Shown here in pieces: positions 35,363-46,749 of a stretch of 64,000 nt of DNA. The DNA is taken from assembly GCA_037974665.1 (NCBI GenBank), contig CM075782.1, positions 43,204,851-43,268,850 of the forward strand, read 5' to 3'. The first letter of the stretch is position 1, and each line of letters starts with the position of its first letter. The position numbers and the translations under genes were made by a program. Under the pieces are notes generated by a model that was not told where the DNA came from, made no database searches, and saw nothing but the letters and a program-made list of their open reading frames with translations. Origin of the DNA: Ehretia macrophylla. Lineage: Eukaryota > Streptophyta > Magnoliopsida > Boraginales > Ehretiaceae.

Positions 35363-36463
35363 ACTATCAATTTGTTAATTAATTATTTAACATTATTATT
35401 TAATTAACTTAATAATAATTTAAAATTAAATTCCAGTGGAACTAGCTACCTCCCTCCAATTGTTATGATAAAGAAAAAAACTCTACCAAAATCAGTATCG
35501 TCATAAAGCACAACTGTTCACTAACAACACATATATATTACTTATAAAGACAGATAATAATAATAATGGTTGTGGATACTATTAACCATAGAAAGATTAA
35601 AAAAAACAAGAAGAAAAGAATGCATCGTCTTCCATATGAAGCAATCAATAATGCCTATGGCCTACAATGTAGATAAAATATGTTGTTTTTCTTTCTTTTA
35701 TGATGTGGGAATCCAACTGGCACATTCTGATTACCGGATGCAGCCCGACCACTAACTGATAAATTCTTGTACTCGCACACATTCTCCAGATCAGTTAAAG
35801 ACAAAATTTCAGAATAATGAGAGTATCGAACTCGCAACCTCACTTGAACGACTTCACTTTATTACCACTAGATCATGTTGGGGTGCAATGTAGATAAATA
35901 TGTTGTCATTGAACTTGAAACATTAAGTGGATTATGACCTTGAAAACGAAATCCTAAACACACCAACTCAAATCATGATTTGCATGACGATTGAATGATT
36001 GATATTATCTTATTTTAATTACATATCGAAAGTTTGTGAGACAAAAAGAAGTTCCACAATACTACAAAGTCTTGCAAATGAGTGCAAAATCATCTAGGCA
36101 ACAAACAAAGAGGTGTTTCACAATAAGTACTTTGCAACAAAGATTAGTCACAATCTTGTTTTAATATGGTAAGGAAATATGCATGGACAAGTGATCATCA
36201 AGAGAATTACTATCATACTCTCTTCACATGTGACACCTGATTGATTAACATGGTTAAAGGTACAATCAGTCGTATCAAAGTTAACACCTGAAACAAGAAT
36301 AAGTAACACGTGAATGAATAACATTAGACTAAGGCTCAGCACGTAAATGAATATTATTAGACTAAGGCTTAGGTTTGATATATACCATATTAGTAAATAT
36401 GAGGTTTTCTCATGAGATCAATTAATATTAAATGAAATAGCCTAAAAACTTTAATGCTAGTTT
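35363..36463. other. Spacer of unit 3
   Basis: Colinear with 20496-21612. No gene recognised. Confidence 0.5.
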
Positions 36464-36519
36464 TGTTAGAATTATTACACTTAATAAATTCTTATTAATC
36501 TCAGTTTTGATGATAACAA

Positions 36520-36758
36520 ACTAAACCAAACTAAGCCTTGTCCCACTAGGTGGGATCGGCTATATGGGTCATGCGACGTCATACGTTTCTGTCGAGAGTC
36601 ATTTCACGCCCTAACAGTAATTTCATTTTGTTGCAAATCCATGTGAAAGATCCGACATGTTTTATGCCGGCTGTCGGCTGCCTAACGCAACACTCCTCCT
36701 TTATCCAGGCTTAGGACCAACAGTGCCAGGTAGAGACCCCTAACACAGGCGGAGTTAG
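36520..36758 (-). mobile_element. SINE, minus orientation (sister of 21669-21911)
   Basis: Bounded by ttttgatgataacaa at 36505-36519 and 36759-36773. Better preserved stem: cccactaggtgggatcggc. Confidence 0.75.
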
Positions 36759-36910
36759 TTTTGATGATAACAAATAAAAAAAATTAATATGATTTTGTTT
36801 AGTGTCAAAATTGAACAAATTAAATGTTGGAAGAAATAAAATGGAGTTTTTATAAATGATGTTACTACAGCAACACGGGAACTGTAGCAAATGGGTACTG
36901 TAACAACTCG

Positions 36911-37345
36911 ATTACTATACTGTGTTTGAAAATTTAAAATCGGGTATTTTATCATCCGAGAAATTTTGAAAATTGCAAGTAATGTTTGGCACTGTAGAGA
37001 ATTTGAAAATTTGGGGGTTATTATTTAACACTGTAAAAAAATTGAATATTTGACTTATTATTTGGCACTGTAGAGAATTTGAAATTCTGAGTTACTATTT
37101 TGTATTGTAGAAGTTTGAAAATTTCGGTTACTATTGCGTACTGTAGAAAATTTGAAAATTTGAGCTACTGTTTGTGATTGTCTAAATTTGAAAATTTCGG
37201 TACTGTAGAAAATTTGAGTTACTATTTGGTACTGTAGAAGATTTGAAAATTTTAGTCACGGTTGGTTATTGTAGAAAATTGGAGTCATTATTTGTCACTG
37301 TAGAAAATTTGAAAATTTCGGTTTCTGTTTGGTACTGTAAAAAAA
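36911..37345. repeat. Minisatellite in the solo LTR of unit 3
   Basis: Same imperfect units of about 36-40 bp (ctgtagaaaatttgaaaat) as at 22086-22505. Confidence 0.75.
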
Positions 37346-37455
37346 ATCTAAAAAATCACCCTCTTTAAATTGAATGCCAAGACCTAATAAGTTTTGAATG
37401 TTTTTTTTAATTCACGTGCGACAATTAAATACTCCAACTAATCGAATTCTTTTTT

Positions 37456-40400
37456 GAGTAAATATCACGTTACTCCCCTGTGATATGCAAAAATATCACT
37501 CTACCCTCCTGTGTTAGTAAAAATTCTAAGAAAGTCTCATATATTATTGAAAAATCCTCACATTATCCCATCCATGTCTCTTTTAAGCTATTAAATGACA
37601 TTTTTGCCCTTTTATAATGCATATATTTTTTTCCTTCATCTCTACCTATTTATTACTAAATAAAAAATTAAAAAAGAATTAAAAAAAAAATCATCTTCCC
37701 CAACCCCTTACCTCCACTTACGCCCACACCCACACCCACACCCACACCCGTCAGCCACCATCCTCACCCCCACCCCTTACCTTCCCCTTCCCTTTCCCTT
37801 TCCCCACCCCTACGCGAGCAGCAGCGCCAACGCTAGCGTAGTAACGAACAAATCGCTGTTGTGCAGGCGTGGTACCATTTGTAACGCCCCGAACCCAACC
37901 CTACGCTAAAGGTTAAGCCTGGACCCGTCACTCGGACATAGTCTCCTCTGTACCAAGGACTAAAATGTTACCTGCGAATAGTCACTTATAACATTTGAAC
38001 TATAAACAATAACTTATACAACCTATCTTCTAATATTTCCAAATCCAAGTCAAATTCACAAGGCCATCCGAGCCTTGGAGCAACATCGATCTATTTAAGC
38101 ACACAACCATGCGAGGCAAGTTGGCTTTAACCAAAAGTAGTTAGATACAATTATAATTTTAAGTTCTATTTGTAGGATAATAAACACTCCAAGCATGCAA
38201 TAGAAGATGAAATCTAAAATCCATTATTACAATCCAACATCTTTTCTAACATACAAGATTTCAACTACCAACATATATACAAGACCCCAAGGTCTCAAAA
38301 TACAACATTTAACATGAACTCCACACAAACAGCACATAAGATCCACCTTAGCACACAAAGTCACGGATTCTGATCTATGTGAACTTCTTCTTCTTCCTCT
38401 ACTTCTATCAGTTGGGGATTCACCTCAGCTTCTCCTGAAACATGACAAATGAGGAGTGAGCAACAATGTTGCCCAGCGAGGGAGGTGATGCAACATACCG
38501 GGCATGCAATATGATATGCAAACACAAGAAAACATATATATGCAACATAAACCAGCAAGATAGAAAGCCAAGCAATTAACCACATTAAAAAGGATACGGT
38601 TCCACTTCAAGTCTTCAATCACGAACCACGAGCCACGAGCCACAAGCCACGAGTTTCACGCAAATGCCAGCAAACCCCAAACACCAACAAGTTGGGATAC
38701 TCCAGATGTATCCCGATCCTACGACCCTTTCTCCTGAGGTAGGTCCATGCCTAGCAGGTGAACCACGCCTCTGGGGTAGTGGAGTATGCCTCAACGAGAA
38801 GGGAATAGGCACCATGGTAGTCGAGGGAGCACGATAAGCCCAACGCCGCCCGTGTTTCTCGATGCTACTATGTCCGAAAAGGTTGCGCAACCCCGAGACA
38901 AGTCTCAAGCATTCAAGATATCAAATAACACATAAGAGAGTCGACAAAGTAGGCCGTCCTCACATATAAGCACAATATATATTTACAATAGTACGAAATA
39001 GCTTTATAGTACCAATAGTAGCAATCAACATGACTTTTACTCACAATCAATTCAAATAGCTTTATTATACTTTAGATAGTCAATACAATGCAAGACAACT
39101 CAACAACAAGTTCCAAATGCAACAAGAATGGCTAAAAACTACTTTTCCCCTTTCTTTAACCAAGATTTCTTTCTCCTATGCGCGTTTCAAGGTTCCCAAA
39201 CCATATTCTAATCATACTATATTCTTAATTAAGCCCAAAGACACCTATTAAGATCATAAAAACCCAGTTTAGAAGCAAAAGTTCGGGAAGGCCCCGAGTG
39301 GGTTTGAACTACAACTATATTAACCGAACCCCATTTTCGCATAACGAAAGCACCAAAAGTGCTTCCTTGACCCAAGGATACCCAAACCATAGCCCAAACT
39401 TGCCCGGATTGCTCAACGAGAAAAGTCCCCTTTTTAAAGTTGACTAACTACGCAATTTAGCTCGGTTTTGGTTGATTCAACTTCACGTGGCTTTTCAACT
39501 AGCTTCTCTAGAGCCTAGAGCATCTAATTAAAGTCCCAATTCAAGCTAATTAGCAATTTCATTCAAAACCCTAACAACAAGCACTATTCATCATCTCTTT
39601 TGCTCAATCTCAACTTTCAACCATAAACTTTGATAACAAACTTCAAAAGTTAACTCTATACCATCTATTAGACATATAATAAGCATTCATAACAATTATT
39701 AGAGCTATAATCAACAAATCAAGAAATTTAACAAAGATGCATCAACTTTAAACTTCAAAAAAAATGAAACTCCCTCACATTCACGAGGCTAGGAGGCTTG
39801 TTGGAGACCCTAGGATGCTCAACCAAACTCCAAAACCAAAGCTAGGTGGCTAAGATGCAAGATTGATGAAGCAATTTTTCCTCTTTTCTTCCTTGAGTGG
39901 GTCGGCCAAATGAGGGGACTAATTGGGTATTTTTGCTTTTGTTTGATGATCAATTATTTGTGTGTTGTTTTATTTTATGAGTTTAGATATTATAAGTATA
40001 TGTATGTCTATTAATTAAAGTCAAATAGTCCCAAAAACTTGATCAAACTAGGGCCAAAATGCAATTTTAAATGTGTCTAGTTGCAATTAACACTATTCTT
40101 ACGTAACACTATTCAAATGACATGAAAACTATTTTCTAAACGCACGCTCCCAAGCTCGAAAGTCCAAAATAACTAGGTCTCGATTCCTTCTAGATGTCCT
40201 ATGATCTAGGAAATATATGAAATCTAACTTTCGAGGCGGTCGAAAATTTTATGAATAGTGACCTCTAATAAAAACAATTAAGCAAGAAAGATGATGCACG
40301 TAGAAATGCGCAAATAGATATGCAACAGTTATAAAAGGTTTTATGATAGAATTCTCGGGTGTCACAGCATTCGTTGTTACACCTCTCGTGCGTAGCAGCG

Positions 40401-40738
40401 GGATAGGGTGTGGGGGTGGGGATGATGGCTGACGGGGGTGGGAAAGTTAGGGAAGATGATTTTTTTTTAATTTTAATTTTTTTTAAATTTTTTTAGTAAG
40501 TAGTAAATATTATTTTTTTATTTAGTAGTAAATAGGTAGAGATGAAGGAAAAAAAGAACAAGAAAAAAAATATATGCATTATAAAAGGGCAAAAATGTCA
40601 TTTAATAGCTTAAAAGAGACATGGAGGGGGTAGTGTGAGTACTTTTCAATAATACATGAGACTTTCTTGGAGTTTTACGAATACATGGGGTAGAGTGGTA
40701 CTTTCACATATCACAAGGGATAACATAATATTTACTCT
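37456..40738. mobile_element. MULE-type element with a nested solo LTR
   Basis: Terminal inverted repeats of nearly 200 bp: gagtaaatatcacgttactc on the left against gagtaaatattatgttatcc (reverse complement of the right). Flanks ttctttttt (37447-37455) and ttcgttttt (40739-40747) form a 9-bp duplication with one mismatch. Unit 1 is empty near 10611-10619; unit 2 keeps only the left end. Without the nested LTR it is about 0.8 kb and has no transposase. Confidence 0.8.
37880..40366. mobile_element. Solo-LTR-like unit nested in the MULE
   Basis: 2487 bp, TGTAACGCCCCG...GGGTGTCACA, ends that read as an LTR in either direction. The flanks ccatt and gcatt agree in four of five bases. It has no gag or pol. 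The ends and the internal motif cctgaaacatgacaaatgagg recall long LTRs of Ty3/gypsy chromoviruses, but lineage is a guess. Confidence 0.6.
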
Positions 40739-40832
40739 TCGTTTTTCACCTTTTCATCTTTGGCCTAAAGGCACATTCACAGAAGGGACACTATTCGGTA
40801 GTTCGGATGAATACTCTCACATATTAATAAAA

Positions 40833-41238
40833 GAGTAATTTATTAAAATGGTCCTAGATCTTTACATTTTTTAATATTTAAGTCTTCTATCTTTTATTTT
40901 GGATAAAATGATTCTTTATCTTTCATTTTGGTAACAGTCATTAGTCTTTAAAGAAAAATCTATTAAAAAATAACGTTAATGAGTGCATGGCTACAAAATG
41001 CACCTATCTTCAAGAATAAAATTATCACGTGGTAAAATATAATTATCCTAAGATTTATGCATTTTGCGGTCGCGTGTTATCCACGTGCTCACTAACATTA
41101 TTTTTTGATAAATTTTACTTCAAGAACTAACAATTGTCACCAAAATTAAAGATGAAAGATCATTTCCTTTAAAATAAAAAATAAAGAACTTAAATATCAA
41201 AAAAAATAAAATTTTAAAACCAATTCAATAAATTACCC
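40833..41238. mobile_element. Small foldback (MULE-like MITE)
   Basis: 406 bp with arms of about 160 bp: gagtaatttattaaaatggt against gggtaatttattgaattggt. The flanks ttaataaaa and ttgataaaa make a 9-bp duplication with one mismatch. Confidence 0.75.
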
Positions 41239-41471
41239 TTGATAAAATTCAAACATATGGATCATGTCACTTATACGAGAGACTAACCCAACAGTTTCCT
41301 TAGTTGAATTTTGCTGTAGTGGCTTGGTCAACTTTGTACATCGGAAGACAAGTCAATTTACGTACGTTTCAGCTTGTGGTGACTACAAGTGTCATTGTTA
41401 ATGGATCTCACCTGCTTATTAATGCATCCTTGTACGTTTCTTATCATTTGTAATGCTTGTCCACTTGTAGA

Positions 41472-43601
41472 TGTTAGAGATAAGCCCTAATGCTACATAT
41501 TTGGATGACATATATTGGGTATTTTGACATTTACTTATGCCATTAGTGTTTATATGTTCGTTTACATATTGACATAATTAGGATATTCATATTATCCTTC
41601 TTTACGTGTATGAATGAGTCCCTAGTATTTTCATTAGAGGAATGTATTCTAAAAGCGTTTAGAATATGTTGGCGTATTTCCTTAATATGATAAATACTTA
41701 AAGTGTTCATAGTCCTTAGATTATTTGATCGGGACTTTAATAATCAATTACGGACTATCATATGTGTTGTTACCTTTGATTAACATAGAGATGTTAATGA
41801 TAAAGGATGGTGAGTCACGTGCCATAACAGCATAGCGATGCGACTAACAAACATGTGGATGACTATTAGTTGAATAGATAATTGAATGTGACGTGAATAA
41901 CAAATTACATGACTTTGGATTAATAATTTGTTATTCGTTGCGATTGTACATGTAATTCTTAGACTTGAGACAATACGGTTGTCATATATATTAGGGTTTG
42001 ATTCAAGCGTTTGGATAATGTCTGTCTCGACAAACGAGATGAGATACGTCCTCTCGCAGTTTCATTCGTCTGGTATAGTGATTGACAAGTAGTGGCCAAG
42101 GCATGAATGATGGAAATGAGTTTTTCCATGTGTCATCTCTCATTCTACCATTTGGATCTATGCATCGTTTCGAGTCTATGAACTTAATCGGATCATGGTT
42201 CTTGCTCGACGGGACAATTAATGGAAGGATTGGATTGTACGATAATCGGCGACCATAAATAGATTCACTTGAATAAGACTTCATTGCTTTATAAATTGTC
42301 TTGATACGTTGGTAGCTAGAACGTCACTGAAGAACTCTGAAGGTGTTTTGAGAATGACGGGAGATATTCACTAAACAAATCAAATAGTTTGATTAACATT
42401 GAAAGTGTTCAACGTTTCTTCAATGCTATATAGCGGTGAATTTAGAAAGTCACACACAATAGAGCATAGTGAATGTTTTTCCTATTGAGCTTGATTTAGT
42501 TTCTCTTAAATTGTTAAAGTGTTAACAATTGCGTTTATTTTCTCTTGAATTGTTAAAGTGTTAACAATTGCGTTTAGTTTCTCTTGAATTGTTAAAGTGT
42601 TGACAATTATATTTTGTTTCTCTTATATTGTTAAGGAGTTAACAATTGTGTAATTGTTAAGGAGTTAACAATGGTGTAATTGACCTTTTAAAAGTTATTG
42701 GGATCAATATACAATTATTATTAAGTGTTGGGGCTAATGTAAAAATATGAAAATGTTGTTTTCATAATTTCAACTAATTGTGATTAGGTTGAATATTTAA
42801 ATACATTAGTAAAAAAATACTACAATAAAAGAAACAAAAGATGACAACTTTGTCATCTTTTCTTTTCTAACAAAGAGACAACACAACCAAGAATTAAGAA
42901 ATGTTGTCTTCTCTTTTGTTTAAAAGTTGGGACAACAATGAGAAAAGTAAAGAAAAAAGATGACAAGGCTTGACATCTTTCTCTTCTCTCCACACGTTGG
43001 AGATAACAATCAAGAGAGAAGAGTTGTCTTCTTCTTTGCTTGACTAAGCCTCCATGGCTGAAATGAACAAGAGAAAAAACGTAGCAATGAAGAATCCTTC
43101 TCTTCTTCATCATACATGGTTGAAAAATAAAGTACATAGAGAATAAGTAGTCTTCTCTTCTTCTTCTTCATCAAAAAACGCAACCATGAAGAACATAAGA
43201 AGGAGGAAATGGTTTTGCTCTTTTCTTCACAATCAAGCTCATAAATCTTCCATGGTTATCTAGCACAAAACAACCACGGAAATGGAGAAGTCATTCTTTG
43301 CTCGTGTGGACGGACTAGAGCCCTTGTGCTTTCAAGGGGTGGTGTCTTCAATCAAGTGAGCAAAATTTCAGATTTGTGGCTTTCTTAAGTTGTCTATAAG
43401 GGGTATCATCTTCTTCTATCTCTTGTCAATATATATATTTGTTACATATATGTTTTGCATATATTAATCACATGATATCAAGATTAGAGTTTCATATGAA
43501 CATCATGCTTTGAATTCCAGAAATTTTTGAATGTCATGTTTCGCTTCCGCTCGATTCTTAGCTAGATGATGTTCATAGATCTAAATATATGAGATCCTTC
43601 A
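41472..43601. mobile_element. Solo LTR, 2.1 kb, unit 3 only
   Basis: TGTTAGAGATAAGCCC...GATCCTTCA with a perfect 5-bp duplication gtaga (41467-41471, 43602-43606). The empty site is in unit 2 at 22998-23002. No retroelement genes inside. Confidence 0.85.
42497..42680. repeat. Tandem repeat with a hairpin in each unit
   Basis: Three to five units of about 45 bp (tagtttctcttgaattgtta...), each containing the inverted repeat ttgttaaagtgttaacaa. It lies within the 2.1-kb solo LTR. Confidence 0.75.
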
Positions 43602-43606
43602 GTAGA

Positions 43607-44594
43607 AACGTGAGGACAACAATAGACACAAAGTTCAACGTCAAGAAAAGAAAAAAGAATGGGAGTTCACATTGCAGCATGTTTATCGAAAGATCAATAA
43701 ATGTGTTAATTAATTGATAAATTTTGTATTGAGCAAATTTGTGTAAACGCATATTCTTCTTCAACCTTCGAAAGACCTTCTACTGTATGTAGAGAGAAAT
43801 AAAAGAGGTGTAAAATCTCTAAAAATTATTTCTTTGTAATTCAGTTTGTGCCTCCTTCAGAGAAAAAAAAAAAGAAGAAAATTTTTATTTTATAAACTTA
43901 CAAGTTAGAAAATGTAAATATTTTAATTGATGGAAAAAATAACTTGGTAATATTTTAATTATCTATATAAGTTTATAATAATATGGTAGAAGTCTCTCGA
44001 TATTACAAAATGCAAATGCAATAAATCACACTCTAATAAATGTATTGACTAGATCTTTAATCATAAACATAGCCAATTTCTCGGAAACCATTTTATGGGC
44101 CGCGTTTCTACATAGCTACGTGAGTTTTTGGAGAAGGACAAATAAGGTGTTTTATCCCACAAATTTGTGAATACTTGATCTTGGCTTATGCCTCCTTGTT
44201 CATTAAAAAAAGATAAATAAATAAATAAATAAAATGCAACAAATCACATTATTATGAGGAATTATTAAAATATAACGATGACTCAAAGTCCAACATTTAA
44301 CTTTCACATAACAGGGTCTTTTCATCTTACCATATTAAAGTATAAATATGGGTGAAATTATTAAAGAGTTAGTGAGAGAAGGAATTCATAGTTGTTCTAA
44401 ATTTTTATTATAATTTTAAAGCGTTTTAGATTAAAAATTGCTTAGTTCTCAATGAAAAAATATTATTTATATATAAATATTAAAATATATTTTTTAGTTC
44501 ATAATGTCTTTTTTAAATCAATTGAACAAAAATTCACAATCTGTCTTGACTACAAAGGTGCACTTTTTTGTAATGTATTATTATTTCATCACCA
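43607..44594. other. Upstream region of UGT copy 3
   Basis: Colinear with 23003-23899. No gene. Probable former promoter of UGT copy 3. Confidence 0.45.
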
Positions 44595-44603
44595 TATCGA
44601 TTA

Positions 44604-45109
44604 GAGTGAAATATAGTTTACCCCCTGTGTTTTACAGAAATTGCACCATAGCCCCTGTGTTATGGAAAGTAGCATATAACCCCCTGTGTTAATACGAAAC
44701 GTTGCATACTCGTCCAAAGTTTATTTTCGTCAAATTTGATTAACAGATTTTGTCGAAAGACTATTTTGTCCTTATATAGTTTATAACTCCCTGGGCGAGT
44801 ATGCAACGTTTTGTCATAACACTAGAGGATAAATGCTACTTTTTCATAACACCGGGTCTATTGTGCACATTTCGCAAAACACAAGGGGGTAAACTATATT
44901 TCACTCAAGGGTATTTTTGTCCATCAAATCTATGATAGACGAGAGCCACGCGCGTGTATTACATTTTTGTTAACTATAATGAATTTTTAAACAGCGGGGT
45001 GTAATATGCAACATTTCGGTAAAACACAGGAGGGTAACTGCTATTTTTCATAACAAAGAGTTTTATGCACATTTTCGATCTAACACAGGGGGTTGTATGC
45101 AATTTACCC
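44604..45109. mobile_element. MULE-type foldback element at the TATA box of UGT copy 3
   Basis: 506 bp flanked by a perfect 9-bp duplication tatcgatta (44595-44603, 45110-45118). The empty site is at 23900-23908 in unit 2. The left 303 bp (44604-44906) form an inverted repeat by themselves (gagtgaaatatagtttaccc against the reverse of its end). The remaining 200 bp carry a diverged third terminal copy, suggesting a rearranged or composite element. Confidence 0.85.
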
Positions 45110-45810
45110 TATCGATTATAAAAGAATCTAAATCCGAGAATATTGGCATTCATGTCTCCTTTTTCTCCTCTTCGATTGCTTCTTTCACTTATCCATTTCT
45201 CTCACTTCCATGGATGATTCTTCAAGCAACAAGCCAACTAGTATCCACCACGTTATGGCTATGCCATCCCTAGGCAGAGGCCATATCAACCCATTAATGA
45301 ACCTCTGCAAATTATTAGTTTCAAGAACCACCGACCTCATCATCACCTTTGTCATCACAGAGGAGTGGCTCGGCTTCATCGGCTCAAAAACCAAGCCAGC
45401 TAACATTCGCTTCGCTACGATCCCAAACGTGTTGCCATCTGAGCTAGTTCGTGCAGCTGACTTATTTGGCTTTGCAGTGGCTGTACAGACCAAGATGGAT
45501 GAGCCATTTGAGCAGCTTCTTGATTAGATTGAGCTGCCAGTTTTCTTAAATAGGCACTTGATGTTGGAAACAGAAGGAACATTCCGGTGGCATCATTCTG
45601 GCCGATGTCAGCATCAGTGATTTCTATTTTACACCATTTGCAGCTCCTAGTTGAAAACGGGAATTATCCATTCGAATTATCAGGTGCGCGCGTATCTAAA
45701 TATTTCCTTTAGATTTTTTGGATACATATGTCCATAACTGGAGCCTATTAAAATTTCTCATTCATTACTCACGAACATGTATAGAAAGAGGAGATGAGCG
45801 TGTTGATTAC

Positions 45811-46328
45811 TGTCAAGGACGGAAATCCTCGCAGCTGAGGGTGTACGGCTACGCTTAGTTAAACTGAACTTTCAGGTTGGCCTCCGAGCTGAACATTCAA
45901 GTTGGCCTCCGAGCTGAACTTTCAGGTTGGTCTCCGAGTTGAATTTTCAGGTCGGCAACTGAATCTGCACAAGGAAAAGGAAGGAAAAGGCGGGGTGATG
46001 ACCCGAATTTTTCCCTCGGGCGTGCGAATGATTAGTATGTCCGAGCTAGCAAGGTAGCTGAGAGCATTTAATGACGAGTTACCTCTGAAATGAAGGGGGT
46101 GGATCTCTATTTATACTAAATTCGGGTTTGACAACATTTAATGCAGTGCAGCTTTATGTCCCATCAATGCTTTATGTCCCATCGGAACAACTGGCACTGA
46201 GGTCGGGGTTTTTCGGGGTTGGGTCAGCATTCAGGTTGGGCATTTAGCTGAATACACCGGGCTCGGCTCTAATTAGCCCGTCTCAGCTCGGCGTGGGTAA
46301 CTCACCTCAGCTCGGGGACCCCTCATCA
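45811..46328 (-). repeat. 3' LTR of the Tat-type element
   Basis: 518 bp, TGTCAAGGACGG...CCTCATCA. It contains three to four copies of a unit of about 27 bp (ggttggcctccgagctgaac); the 5' LTR has one fewer. A TATA-like tataaatag is on the minus strand near 46110. Confidence 0.9.
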
Positions 46329-46519
46329 ATCCCCCTCTAAGTTGAGATCAAGGGGATGAGATCTAGAATTGGGAGTTTCTCCCGAGCTGGAGGTGCCCGA
46401 CCCCGGTAGAGTAGGGATGGCCGCGTTAGCGGTGTATGCCCTTCAGATGGCTGACACGTCACCTAGCGGTTCTGACAAGACGTGAAGTTTGGGCTCCCCG
46501 AGGCGATTTTCAGAAGTGC

Positions 46520-46747
46520 CTATAAATAGGGCCTTGACATCCAAGATTCATTTCACACTTCGCTTTCAACTTTCAAGAGTTTCAGGTTGGATACCAGAGT
46601 GGTCGAACGCATTTAGCTCGGAAAGAATCTTCTCGGGATTTTCAGCTCGGAGCCAGCTAGGTTGGGTCACATTCCGCAACCAAGAGCAGTAGGTACGTCC
46701 TGACTCCCTTTAGTCATTCATGTACATTTATATTTAGTCTGTAGACA
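46520..46747 (+). promoter_or_regulatory. Candidate promoter and 5' UTR intron of the antisense gene
   Basis: A TATA box, ctataaatag (46520-46529), lies on the plus strand about 190 bp inside the LTR. Downstream, gtacgt (46693) and the acceptor tagacag (ending 46749) could border a short UTR intron just before the ATG at 46750. Confidence 0.5.
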
Positions 46748-46749
46748 GG

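Larger units (their letters stand above)
36464..37389. mobile_element. Solo LTR of unit 3 (sister of 21613-22547)
   Basis: Begins TGTTAGAATT with flank agttt (36459-36463), ends CCTAATA (changed from CCTAACA) followed by agttt (37390-37394). It carries the same nested SINE and minisatellite, so it was inherited by duplication. Confidence 0.85.

Noticed and set aside
38361-38908. Overlapping minus-strand frames with hydrophobic stretches
   Set aside because: They lie in the non-coding solo-LTR-like unit, overlap one another in different frames and resemble no known protein.
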